Positions 1 to 9,190 of a stretch of DNA of 64,000 nt are shown here, one piece after another. The stretch spans positions 6,689,501 through 6,753,500 of the forward strand of contig JAEOAD010000015.1 in the NCBI GenBank assembly GCA_036365145.1, given 5' to 3'. The notes under the pieces were generated by a model. The model made no database searches and had not been told where the DNA came from. It saw only the letters and a list, made by a program, of their open reading frames with translations. The DNA is from Orientallactaga sibirica. Taxonomy: Eukaryota > Chordata > Mammalia > Rodentia > Dipodidae. How positions within the stretch are numbered: position 1 is the stretch's first letter; every line of letters begins with the position of its first letter. A program made the translations under genes and the position numbers.

Positions 1-91
1 TTGATGTGGTGCCTCATGCAATCATTTGTGGTAAACAAAGTGGAACATCAAGTGTCCTGCTCTATCCCACTTTTGCCTATTCTTTTTTTTT

Positions 92-276
92 AAAAAAAGT
101 ATTTATTTGAGAGGGGGGCAGGGGAATGGGCACACCAGGGCCTCTAGCCATTGCAAACTGACTCCAGATGCATGTTCACCTTGTGCATCTGGTTTTACAT
201 GGGTGCTGGGGAACCGAACCTGGGTCCTTTGGTTTTGCCAGCTAGTGTCTTCACTGCTAAGCCATCTCTCCAGCCC
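92..276 (-). repeat. Dip-like tRNA-derived SINE
   Basis: First copy of the commonest repeat here. In sense orientation the family reads GGCTGGAGAGATGGCTTAGC (A box TGGCTTAGCGG), a B box GGTTCGATTCC in young copies, catctggagtt..gtggctagaggccctgg in the body, then a CT-rich run and an AAATAAATA tail. It is B2-superfamily-like and close to the Dip element of jerboas. This copy ends in ccatctctccagccc. Confidence 0.85.
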
Positions 277-299
277 TTTTTTTCCAGTCCTCCCTTTTT

Positions 300-406
300 A
301 AAAATATGGAACGCTTCATGAATTTGCATGTCATCCTTGCCCAGGGGCCATGCTAATCATCTCTGTATTGTTCCAATTTTACTATATGTGCTGTTGAAGC
401 AAGCAC
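300..406 (-). pseudogene. U6 snRNA retrocopy
   Basis: The reverse complement is a full-length (107-nt) U6 sequence: it begins GTGCTTGCTTCAACAGCAC, keeps ACAGAGA and the GATTAGCATGGCCCCTG core, and ends CGTTCCATATTTTT. About ten scattered substitutions separate it from the canonical mammalian gene. Upstream on the - strand there is SINE sequence rather than a snRNA promoter (no PSE or TATA seen). A 15-bp direct repeat, ctccagccctttttt, occurs at 268-282 and 406-420, and on the - strand the cut site reads TTTT/AAAAAA, typical of L1 endonuclease. A 17-nt extra tail lies between U6 and the repeat. This is an L1-mobilised pseudogene. Confidence 0.92.
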
Positions 407-414
407 TCCAGCCC

Positions 415-614
415 TTTTTTAAAAGACGTTTTTATTTATTTATTTGCAAGCAGAGAGTGAAGAGAGACAGAGAATGGGCACACCAGGGCCTCCAGCCGCT
501 GCAGACTATCTCCAGAAGTATGTGCCACTTTGTGAATCTGGCTTTACTTAGTACTGGAGAATCAAACCTGGGTCATTAGGTTTTGCAGGCAAATGCCATA
601 ACCACAGCCCAGCC
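415..614 (-). repeat. Dip-like SINE
   Basis: Shares its ctccagccc start motif with the U6 target duplication; the promoter end is decayed (ccacagcccagcc). Confidence 0.75.
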
Positions 615-639
615 TGCTCTTATTTGAACAGGAGTTTCT

Positions 640-846
640 TACTGATCTTGGAGTTTGTGGGTTTTCATGAGCTCCAAGGATTTTCAGTCTCTGCTCCCCC
701 ATGGGTCTGGGTTTGCATATATGCTTAGACATAAACAGCTGCTTATGTGGGTCTTAGGGATTGAACTCAAGTGGTCTCTTAGGTCTCCTCAGGCCTTCAT
801 GTTTGCACAGGAAGTGCTCTTAAACATTGAACCATCTCTCAAGTCC
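640..846 (-). repeat. B3/B2-like older SINE
   Basis: Ends cacaggaagtgctcttaaac and ccatctctcaagtcc; the body differs from Dip copies. Confidence 0.55.
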
Positions 847-1059
847 TGAAAGGTTTTTTTTAAAATCATTTATGTCTTATAGAAAGCTTATGAAAATAAG
901 ATAAATGAGAAAATTAAAAAATAATAATCATATTACTTAACGCCTTATCTCCCTGATATAAAGTATATACATGCATATTAGTTTTATTAAAATCATATTA
1001 TTTTTAGCTAGCATCCAAAATAATGGGCTTTAACCCCTTTCCCCACAAAAATTAAAAAG

Positions 1060-1190
1060 ACTTGGTATGTTGAGGTACACCTTTAATCCTATTACTTGGG
1101 AGGCAGAAGTAGGATAATTGATGTGAGTTCAAGGCCAGGCCTGGGACTACAGAGTGACTTCCAGGTCAGCCTGGGCTAGAGAGAGTCATC
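1060..1190 (+). repeat. B1-type SINE
   Basis: 7SL-derived; cctttaatcctattacttgg and ccaggtcagcctgggctaga. Confidence 0.75.
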
Positions 1191-1199
1191 TTTGTACCT

Positions 1200-1700
1200 T
1201 GTTTATAGTCATCACTTCATTATTCTTCCTTGTCCACCCTCTTATTAGTGCCTCCTTAGGCTTTCCTATCATTTTTATACACACACATCCCCACACACTG
1301 ATTTAAATCTAGATTCTACATGTGAAAGAAAATACATGATATTTATCTTTGGGAATCTGACTTATTTCATTTGACATGATGCTCTGTTAATGAGATGATT
1401 TCATTCTTTTCTGTGTCTGAATAAGACACTTGTGTGTGTTGTGTATCACATGTTCTTTATGTGTTTTTTGTTAATGGAAAATTATCCTCATTTCATTTTC
1501 TAGCTGTTATAATAGTGCTGCAATGAACATGGATGTGCAAGTATCTCTGTGGCTTTCGATGCCTTGGGGTATATATTCAGGAGTGTTATAGCTGGACCAT
1601 ATGATCATCCTACTTTTAGTTTTTTGAGAAAGTTCCATACTAATTTCTATAGTGGCTGTATTGTTTACATTCTCATGAGGAGTATGTAATGGTTCCCCTT
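1200..1700 (-). mobile_element. Old L1 ORF2 3' fragment
   Basis: Antisense of a typical L1 3'-ORF2 stretch (aatagtgctgcaatgaaca, ccatactaatttctatagtg). Continues after SINE insertions at about 2492-2570 (gatagtcattctgactgag). Confidence 0.75.
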
Positions 1701-1714
1701 TCCCAGCATTCATT

Positions 1715-1896
1715 CTTTCTTCTTCCTTCCTTCCTTCTTTTCTTTTCTTTTCTTTTCTTTTCTTTTCTTTTCTTTTCTTTTCTTTTCTTTTCTTTTTTCT
1801 CTTTTCTCTTTTCTCTTTTCTCTTTTCTCTTTTCTCTTTTCTCTTTCTCTCTTCCCTTCCCTTCCCTTCCCTTCCTTCCCTTCCCTTCCCTTTCTT
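1715..1896. repeat. (TTTTC)n / (CTTCC)n polypyrimidine tract
   Basis: About 180 bp of almost pure pyrimidine on the + strand, apparently an expanded tail of the adjacent long Dip-like SINE. ORFs read from it on both strands are artefacts. Confidence 0.95.
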
Positions 1897-2148
1897 TCTT
1901 TGTTTTTGAGAGAGACAGAGAGAGGGAGATGAAGACAGATAGAGATGGGCGCACCAGCATTCTCTCAGCTGCTGCGAACGGAATCCAGATGTGTGCACCC
2001 CATTGTGGTCAAGTGTGGCATTGCGCCCTTGCGTCACTTTGCATCTGGCTAAACGTGGGACCTGGAGATTGGAACCGCTGGAGATTGGAACCAGCGTTCT
2101 TAGGCTTAGGAGGCAGGTGCCTCAACCTCTAAGCCATCTCTCCAGCCC
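1897..2148 (-). repeat. Long Dip-like SINE subfamily, B box duplicated
   Basis: Extra middle segment with caccccattgtggtcaagtg (CTCF-like core decayed, 1995-2008) and a 16-bp tandem repeat ctggagattggaacc(g/a) at 2062-2093. Confidence 0.85.
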
Positions 2149-2185
2149 TTTCCCAACATTCTTACTTGTCTTCCTTTCCTCCCTT

Positions 2186-2319
2186 CCTTTTTTTTTTTTT
2201 TTTTTTTTTGAGGTAGGGTATTGCTGTGGCCCAGGCTGACATGGAATTCACTATGTAGTCTCAGAGTGGCAGAGAATGCTCAGCTATCCTCCTACCTCAG
2301 CCTCCCAAGTGCCATGCCC
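2186..2319 (-). repeat. B1-type SINE, truncated
   Basis: Long T-run then gaggtagggtattgctgtgg; its 5' end is replaced by the next SINE at the gccatgcc junction. Confidence 0.8.
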
Positions 2320-2491
2320 TGCAGAGAGATAGAGAGAATGGGTGTGCCAAGGTCTCTAGCCACTACAGATGAACTCCAGCTGCATGTACCATTTTTTTGC
2401 ATTTGGCTTTGTATGGGTACTGGGGAGTCAAACTCTGGTCATTTGGTTTTGCAGGCAAATGTTTTAACCACTGAGCAATCTCTCCAGCCCC
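2320..2491 (-). repeat. Dip-like SINE
   Basis: Body gaatgggtgtgccaaggtct; ends aatctctccagcccc. Confidence 0.85.
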
Positions 2492-2620
2492 TTATTTGTT
2501 TTCTTGATGATAGTCATTCTGACTGAGGTGAGATGGAATCTCAATGTAGTTTTAATTCCCTTTTTTCTAGCTAAGGATGGTGAACTTTTTTCATGTGTTT
2601 ATTGCCATAAGATGATACTA
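2492..2620 (-). mobile_element. Continuation of old L1 fragment
   Basis: cttgatgatagtcattctga and the following gtgagatggaatctcaatgt belong to the same L1 region as 1200-1700, separated from it by four later insertions. Confidence 0.65.
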
Positions 2621-2876
2621 TTCTTGGAAATATTTTTCTTATAATATTTGCAAATCTTATTAGTGTGTGTATTTGTCCAAATTTAAAAAATTATACATAG
2701 GTATAACATGATTGCTTATTATTGAACATAATAGCTCTCTTATAAGCATTGATATTATTTTTTGGTGTGTTTTTATAGTGTGTGGTATATTCATGTGTGT
2801 GCAAATGAGCACATCCTATGGGCATGCATGCAGAAGCCAGATGAGGATTTCAGGTATCCTCTATTGCTCTTTCACC

Positions 2877-3161
2877 TTTCTTTCTTTCTTTCTTTCTTTT
2901 TTTAAATTATTTTATTTATTTTTGGAGAGAGACACAGAGAGAGACAGACAGAGAGGGAGAGGGAGACAGATAGAGATGGGCGTGCCAGCAGTCTCTCAGC
3001 TGCTGTGAACAAAATCCATATGTGTGCGCCCCCTTGTGGTCAAGTGTGGCATTGTACCCTTGCATCACTGCATCTGGCTAAATGTGGGACCTGGAGATTG
3101 GAACCGGGTTCTTAGGCTTAGCAGGCAGGCGCCTTAACCACTAAGCCATCTCTCCAGCCCC
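2877..3161 (-). repeat. Long Dip-like SINE subfamily with CTCF-like motif
   Basis: (CTTT)n tail, then tagagatgggcgtgccagca; gcgcccccttgtgg at 3026-3039 reads CCACAAGGGGGCGC on the - strand. Single B box, no duplication. Confidence 0.88.
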
Positions 3162-3376
3162 ACCTTACTTTCTTGAGACAGACTCTCTCACTGACGTATA
3201 GCTCACTGTATTTTTATTGGATTGAACAGAGATCCCCAGTGACTCTTTTTTTCTGTACTCTCCAGTGTTGGGTGGTGATAGGCTAGTAGATATGCATGGG
3301 TGCTGGAGAGTCAAATTCAAGTTCTTATGTTTGTGCAGCAAGTGCTCTTACCTGCTTAGCCATCTCCTCAGCTCCA
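3162..3376 (-). repeat. B3-like older SINE
   Basis: ccccagtgactctttttttc to tgcagcaagtgctcttacct; ends ccatctcctcagctcc. Confidence 0.55.
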
Positions 3377-3387
3377 ATAAATATTTT

Positions 3388-3500
3388 TACATGGCAGTGC
3401 AGGCCTGTAATCCCAGTTATTAGGGACACTGAGGCAGAGGACCCTAAGTTGAAGGACCCTTCAGTATTAAGAATGACTTCAAGGCTAGCCGGGTCAACTT
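3388..3500 (+). repeat. Degenerate B1-type SINE
   Basis: ggcctgtaatcccagttatt retained; 3' half decayed. Confidence 0.5.
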
Positions 3501-3639
3501 TTGAAAAATTAAATTATTTTTGTTTGACAATTTTATACATGTATATAATATATTTTGTTCATTTACATTCTATTACCTTCTTTTGTCCTCTGCCTACTCC
3601 CACTGAACAACCTGGTCAACTTAGACTCAAAATTAAGGA

Positions 3640-3730
3640 GGGCGTGCTGGTACACAGTAGTAGAGACCTTGCCTAGCATGTGCCAAGGCTCTAAATTTTA
3701 ATCCCTCAGTACTGCTATCAAGGAAAAAAA
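3640..3730 (+). repeat. ID-like SINE
   Basis: cttgcctagcatgtgccaag followed by ccctcagtactg and an A-run, as in ID elements. Confidence 0.65.
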
Positions 3731-3740
3731 TTGTTACATG

Positions 3741-3922
3741 AAGCCGGCATGATGTTGTACACCTTTAATCCCAGCACTTGGGAGACAGAGGTTGGAGATT
3801 GCTGTGAGTTCAAGGCCAGTCTGGAACTACAGTGTGAATTCCAAATAAGCCTGGGCTAGAGTGAAACCATTCCTCAAAAACAAAAAACAACAGCAGCAGC
3901 AACAACAACAACAACAACAAGA
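3741..3922 (+). repeat. B1-type SINE with (CAA)n tail
   Basis: cacctttaatcccagcactt; tail expands into cagcagcaacaaca. Confidence 0.85.
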
Positions 3923-4009
3923 TTTTATATATACATCTTCAATTGTTTTCTTAGAATAAATTCCTTAAAATGAAATTATGGATCAAAATATATCTTTCTT
4001 TTAAGGGTT

Positions 4010-4204
4010 TGTTTGTTTGTTTATTATTTGACAGAGAAAGAGGGAGCGAAAGAACAGGTGCGCCAGGGCCTCCAGTCACTGCAAACAAACTCCAGATGCA
4101 TGTGCCACCTTGTGCATCTGGCTAATTTGGGTCCTGGGGAATAAAGCCTGGGTCTTTTGGCTTTGCAGGCAAATGCCTTAACTGCTAAGCCATCCCTCCA
4201 GCCC
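4010..4204 (-). repeat. Dip-like SINE
   Basis: (GTTT)n tail, body cgccagggcctccagtcact, ends catccctccagccc. Confidence 0.88.
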
Positions 4205-4249
4205 CCTTTAAGTGTTTTAATCTATAGTATTAATTTTTTTATGGTCTAA

Positions 4250-4504
4250 TTTTTTTTTGAGAGAGACACAGAGAGAGGGAGAGGAAGACAGATAGAGATG
4301 GGCGCGCCAGCAGCCTCTCAGCTGCTGCAAACAAAATCCAGATGCGTGCGCCCCCTTGTGGTCAAGTGCGGCATTGTGCCCTTGTGTCACTTTGCATCTG
4401 GCTAAACGTGGGACCTGGAGATTGGAACCACTGGAGATTGGAACCAGTGTTCTTCTTAGGCTTAGGAGGCAGGCGCCTTAACCGCTAAGCCATCTCTCCA
4501 GCCC
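4250..4504 (-). repeat. Long Dip-like SINE subfamily, CTCF-like motif and B box duplication
   Basis: Near-consensus CTCF core at 4348-4361 (CCACAAGGGGGCGC on the - strand); 16-bp duplication of ctggagattggaacca at 4415-4446; intact A box (ccgctaagcca, 4482-4492). Confidence 0.9.
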
Positions 4505-4652
4505 TATTTTTTTTTAAAGGTAAGGTCTTGCTCTTGCCGAGGCTGACCTAGAATCCACTCTGTATTCTCAAGGTGGCCTTGAATTTATGGAGATCCTCCT
4601 ACCTCTGCCTCCCGAGTGCTGGGATTAAAGGAGTATGCCACCATGCCTGGCT
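4505..4652 (-). repeat. B1-type SINE
   Basis: tgcctcccgagtgctgggat to ccaccatgcctggc; abuts the L1 3' end. Confidence 0.85.
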
Positions 4653-5938
4653 TTTTAAAAATTTTTTATTGACAACTTCTATACAGACAATAAACCATGA
4701 TAATTTCCTCCTCTTCCTCACTTTCCCCTTCATAACTCCACTCTCCATCATATCCCCTCTCCATTAGTCTCCTTTTTATTTTGATGTCATCATTGTTTTC
4801 TCCTATTATGAGGGTCTTCTGAAGGTATTGCTAGGCACTGCGAAGTTGTGGATATCAAGGCCAATTTCTGTTTGGAAGTTGCATTGTAAGGAGTGGTACC
4901 CTTCCTTTGGTTCTTTTTGCCACCTCTTCTGCAATGGACCCTGAGCCTCGGAGGGTGTGATAGAGATGTTTCATTTCTGGACACTCCTCTGTCACTTCTT
5001 CTCAGCACTATGTTGCCTTTTGGGCTGCCTCCTAAAAAGAGAAGCTTCTCTAACCAAAAGTGAGGGTAGCATTAATATATGAATATGAATATTAAGTGTG
5101 GTGATTTCAGGGAAGTTTGGTGAGAATAATATATACATTTGGCCAGATAAGAGCAGGCTTTATACTCCTGAGGCTCATGACCTCTCCTGCCATAGGCTTT
5201 TGATTAGGTTTTCAGTACCAGGCTTGTATTCCCTCTGATAGAGTGGGCCTCCAGTACAATTAGAGAGCAGTTGGTTTCCCCCAGATTAGACATGCCACAT
5301 TGTACCCGTTCGGTCATTTCGCCTGTCTGTCCAAACTTGAGGCTTCCAGTGTCCATTGTTTTCACTGCTGATGACTTCTGTCTCCCATAGGGCTGCATGC
5401 AGTGCAGCTTCTTCCAGCTTTTAGTTGGCTGGTCTACAGGGAGGTTTCCAGCTTAGCACCAACTTGATTTCTCAGTGACCTTGCCGCTCAGGCAAGTGAA
5501 GTCTTCGGCAATAAGGTCTTACCATCTATCTGTTACTCATGGGAATCCAAGGGCCTTGGCAGTAGCCTGTAATGCTTTGGAGGCTACAGGGACCTTCCTG
5601 GCCAACAACTCACTGGAAGGTATCCCATCCGTGGCAATGAAAATTTTCTAGTATGGCTTCTGGATGTACCATCATCCAAAAAAAAATAGGCTTTCATATG
5701 TCTTATTCAGAATATCTTGAATTTTGATTGACCTTCCCCTACCCTTCTCTTAATCTCTTCCCCTGGCCTCACTTAGGCCATTCCACTCCATGTAATGTGT
5801 TCTTCTACTTATATATATATACAATACCATCCCCTAAAGTCCTTCCCTCTCCTCCCTCCCTTATAGCCTTTTCCTAGCTTATGGGTCTCTGTTAGCAATT
5901 TTTGGTTTCAGCTCACACTAAAGTCTAGACATTTGTAG

Positions 5939-6187
5939 CTAGGATCCACATATGAGAGAGAACATGCAATGTTTGCCTTTCTGTGCCTGGGTTACCTCAC
6001 TTAGTATAATCCTTTCCAGATCTATCCATATCCCTGCAAATTTCATAATTTCATTTTTCTTTACTGCTGAATAGAACTCCATTGTGTAAATGTACCACAT
6101 CTTTATTATCCATTCATCAGTTGAGGGACATCTAGGCTGGTTCCATTTCCTAACTATTGTGAATAGAGCAATAATCTTGTTTATCAT
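5939..6187 (-). pseudogene. L1 ORF2 C-terminal fragment
   Basis: An 82-residue open stretch matching the conserved L1 ORF2 C-terminus (KMWYIYTMEFYSAVKKNEIM, then FAGIWIDLERIILSEVTQAQ). It lies directly against early-RT sequence at 6200-6428, which marks an internal deletion of roughly 2 kb. Confidence 0.85.
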
Positions 6188-6199
6188 TTCAGTGAACCA

Positions 6200-6428
6200 A
6201 CTCTTTTTTTCACTGATTCTTTGGCTTTTCTTTTTTGTGGTTTGTTTCTATTTCATTAATTTCTTCACTAATCTTTATTATTTCTTTCTGTCTACTTATT
6301 TTTAGTTTGCCTTGTTCTTCTTTTTCCAAGGCCTTAAGGTGAAGCATTAAATTTTTTACTTCTGAACTCTCTAATTTCTTAATGAAGGCACTTAGAGCTA
6401 TAAATTTCCCTCTTAGGATTGTCTTCAT
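6200..6428 (-). pseudogene. L1 ORF2 fragment between endonuclease and RT
   Basis: Encodes LRGKFIALSAFIKKLESSEV and a Glu/Lys-rich helix (ISRQKEIIKISEEINEIETN), the linker preceding the RT domain of L1 ORF2. Confidence 0.82.
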
Positions 6429-6490
6429 TGTGTCCCAAAGGTTCTGGTATGTTGTATTTTCATCATTTGAGTCTATGAATTTATTGATTA

Positions 6491-6598
6491 ACCTGGAATT
6501 TACTCTGTATTCTCAGGGTGTCCTCAAACTCATGGCAATCCTCCTCCCTGTGCCTCTCAAGTGCTGGGATTAAAGGTGTGCACTGCCACACCCAGCCT
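6491..6598 (-). repeat. B1-type SINE inside L1 ORF2
   Basis: Truncated copy ending gccacacccagcc; splits the ORF2 linker. Confidence 0.8.
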
Positions 6599-6696
6599 TC
6601 CTTTTTGATTTCTTCAATGACCCATTCATCATTCAATATTGTACTGTTTAGTCTCCATGAATTTCTGTATGCTCTGTAGTTTTTCTTGTTGCTGAT

Positions 6697-7398
6697 TTAT
6701 AGTGTAATCCCATTGTGGTCAGATAGAGTACAAGGGATTATTTCAGTTTTGCTATATTTGTTAAGATTTGCTTTGTGTCCTAATATATGGTTTATTTTGG
6801 AGAATGTTCTATGTGCTGCTGACAAAAATGTATATTCTGTAGTATTTGAATGGAATGTTCTGTAGATATCTTTTAGGTGCAGTTTTTTCCATGACATTTA
6901 ATCCAGCTGTCTCTCTGTATTTTTTGTCGGGATGACCTGTCAATTACTGAGAGTGGGGTATTGAAGTTACCTACTACAATTGTGTTTTGTGTTACCTCTG
7001 ACCTTAAGTCTAATACTGTTTGTTTGATGAAACTGGGATCCCCCATGTTAGATGCATATACATTTAGGATTCTAATGTCCTCCTTTTGGAGTGTTCCTTT
7101 AATCAGTATAAAGTGACCTTCTTTATCTTTCCTCACTAATGTTGGTTTGAAGTCTATCCTGTTAGATATTAGGATAGCAACCCCTGCTTGTTTCCTAGGC
7201 CCATTTGCTTTTTACCATTTTCCATCCTTTCACCCTAAGACAATGTCTGTCTTTTATTAAGAGATGAGTTTCCTGGAGGCAACAAACAGCAGGATCCTGC
7301 CTTTTAATCCAGTCTGCAAGCCTGTGTCTTTTGGTTGGGGCATTGAGGCCATTGATATTAAGAATTATTATTGAAAGGTATGTGTTTATTCTCGCCAT
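6697..7398 (-). pseudogene. L1 ORF2 endonuclease region, broken
   Basis: Pieces at 7398-7195, 7136-6873 and 6897-6697 read as the N-terminal endonuclease of L1 ORF2. The first holds LNINGLNAPTKRHRLADWI and the LQETHL motif, whose Glu is catalytic in this family. The second holds the VVGNFNTPLS stretch, where functional copies have a GDFN motif. Frameshifts separate the pieces. Confidence 0.85.
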
Positions 7399-7443
7399 TC
7401 TTCTTGTTTTGTAGTGCTTTCTGTTTCCCTTTACTCTCTTGTT

Positions 7444-7668
7444 TTAACTGTTATTTGAGTCTGGTTTATTTTTTCCTGTTTCTTCATGTGTGTGCTTTGC
7501 TTTCTCTTCAGTGTGAAGGATTCTTTCAAGTATTTTTTGTAGAGCTGGCTTAGTTGTCATAAATTCCTTTAGCCTGTTTTTGTTGTAGAATGTCCTTATT
7601 TCTCCATCAATTTGGATAGATAGTTTTGCAGGATAAAGTAATCTTGGTTGACAGTTATTGTCTTTCAT
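7444..7668 (-). pseudogene. L1 ORF1 C-terminal fragment
   Basis: Encodes NNCQPRLLYPAKLSIQIDGE and FMTTKPALQKILERILHTEE, the conserved end of L1 ORF1p. A SINE at 7862-8061 and the LTR block at 8147-11828 separate it from the rest of ORF1 (11832-12640). Confidence 0.85.
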
Positions 7669-7704
7669 AACTTGGAATACATCATTCTAAGCCCTTCTAG
7701 CTAG

Positions 7705-7861
<157 letters not shown>

Positions 7862-8061
7862 TTTTATTATTTTTATTTATTTATTAGAGAGAGAGAGAGG
7901 GAGAGTGAGAATGGACACACCAGAGCCTCTAGCCACTGCCGATGAACACCAGACACGTGTGCACCCTTGTGCATCTGGCTTACGTGGGACCTGGATAATC
8001 GAACCGGGGTCCTTAGGCTTTGCAGGCAAATGCCTCAACCACTAAGCCATACCTCTAGCCC
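7862..8061 (-). repeat. Dip-like SINE inside L1 ORF1
   Basis: gatgaacaccagacacgtgt; flanking copies of agcccttctagct / agcccccttctggct suggest the insertion point. Confidence 0.85.
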
Positions 8062-8146
8062 CCTTCTGGCTTTTAAAGTTTGTGTTGAGTCATTTGCTCT
8101 TATTCTGATGGGCTTTCCTTTATAGGTGACTTGCTTTTTCTCTCTA

Positions 8147-8602
8147 TGTAGCAGACAGCTTCAGGTTCGTTGAGATGAATTTCCAGACCAGGCAAAGTTA
8201 TGGAGGAAGGGATATTTATTGAAGCTTACAGATCCAGGGGAAGTTCCACCACACCCAGTCACACTGCCTCCAGCCAGGTGCTGCAGATGCAGACTACGAA
8301 CTAATAAAACACTGAATATATTGGGGGCCATCTATACTAGGTGATCTTAAGATGTGGTGGTGGGTTTGAGATTTTAATCTAAAGATATGCAAAGCGTGCC
8401 TGGCTGGAGTTCCTGATGTGTGCTGTGCTGTGTGGCTTTTGGCTTGAGGCTTCTCTCTCTCTGTTTGGACCTGTGAAAGCTGGCCAGTTCTTCTGCCATT
8501 ATGGAACTTCCCCTGGATCTGTAAGCTTCAATAAATATCCCTTCCTCCGTAACTTTGCCTGGTCTGGAAGTTCATCTCAGCGAACCTGAAGTATCTGCTA
8601 CA
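8147..8602. mobile_element. Inverted pair of MaLR (ORR1/MT-like) LTR fragments
   Basis: The left part (8147-about 8335) is the - strand LTR; the right part (about 8341-8602) is the + strand LTR of the same family. The outer arms of about 100 bp (8147-8250 and 8500-8602) are nearly exact inverted repeats: both contain the element end TGTAGCAGACAG/..CTACA and the ttcaataaatatccc poly(A)-signal segment. A region shared with the LTRs at 15688 and 61880 identifies the family. The right LTR is followed, after a 5-nt spacer, by a tRNA-Leu-like primer-binding site at 8608-8622. Confidence 0.8.
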
Positions 8603-8624
8603 GAAGTTGGTACCATTGGAGATG

Positions 8625-8901
8625 TGTTAATCTGCTCGAGTAAAGAAACCACATCTGATACAGCAGCTGCAATTGGAGTCACCACCTGATTAACTTTCTG
8701 ATAATCCACTGTCATTCTCCAGGATCTGTCTGTCTTCTGAATAGGCCAAATAGGAGAGTTAAAGGGAGATGTGGTGGGAACCATAACCCCTGCATCCTTC
8801 AAGTCCTTTATAGTGACATTAATTTTTGAAATTCCTCCAGTGATGCGATACGTTTCTGGTTCATTATGTTCCCTGGTGGAGGGAGCTCCAATGACTTCCA
8901 T
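8625..8901 (-). pseudogene. ERV-L reverse transcriptase N-terminal remnant
   Basis: Contains [14 protein letters not shown] and [15 protein letters not shown], the conserved first RT block of ERV-L-like pol. The reading frame runs into non-pol sequence near 8625 at the primer-binding site that belongs to the neighbouring LTR, so RT is cut off before the YXDD catalytic block. Confidence 0.85.
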
Positions 8902-8989
8902 TTGGCCTTTCCAACCATAATAGCCCTTACTCTACAAGTCAGGGAACCAATGTGGGGTTCTGCCAACTCCTAAGTATATCTATCCTAAT

Positions 8990-9190
8990 TATGCATTCTG
9001 GGACTGGGGAAATAACCACAGGATGAGTCCGGGGACCCACTGTCAGTCTAACATTTGCTAAAACTCCACTGATCACCTGACCTCCATAAGCACATACTTT
9101 AACTGGAGGCCTACTATGCTTTGGGGGACTTTTGGAATCAATGTCAATTCAGAGCCAGTGTCCAGTAAGCCCTGAAAGGTCTAATTATTT
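8990..9190 (-). pseudogene. ERV-L protease remnant
   Basis: Direct reading of the - strand shows the retroviral aspartic-protease active-site motif LLDTGSELTLIP, with DTGS encoded at 9162-9151. After a frameshift comes YGGQVISGVLANV. It lies between the gag remnant and the RT remnant, as expected. Not functional. Confidence 0.75.

Noticed and set aside
1689..2132. Open frames of 95-176 codons on both strands rich in F/S/L or K/E/R
   Set aside because: They are translations of the (TTTTC)n/(CTTCC)n tract and the SINE beside it; no coding signal.
4482..4504. tRNA-like A and B boxes suggesting tRNA genes
   Set aside because: They belong to the tRNA-derived SINE; no cloverleaf or mature tRNA sequence, and dozens of copies exist.
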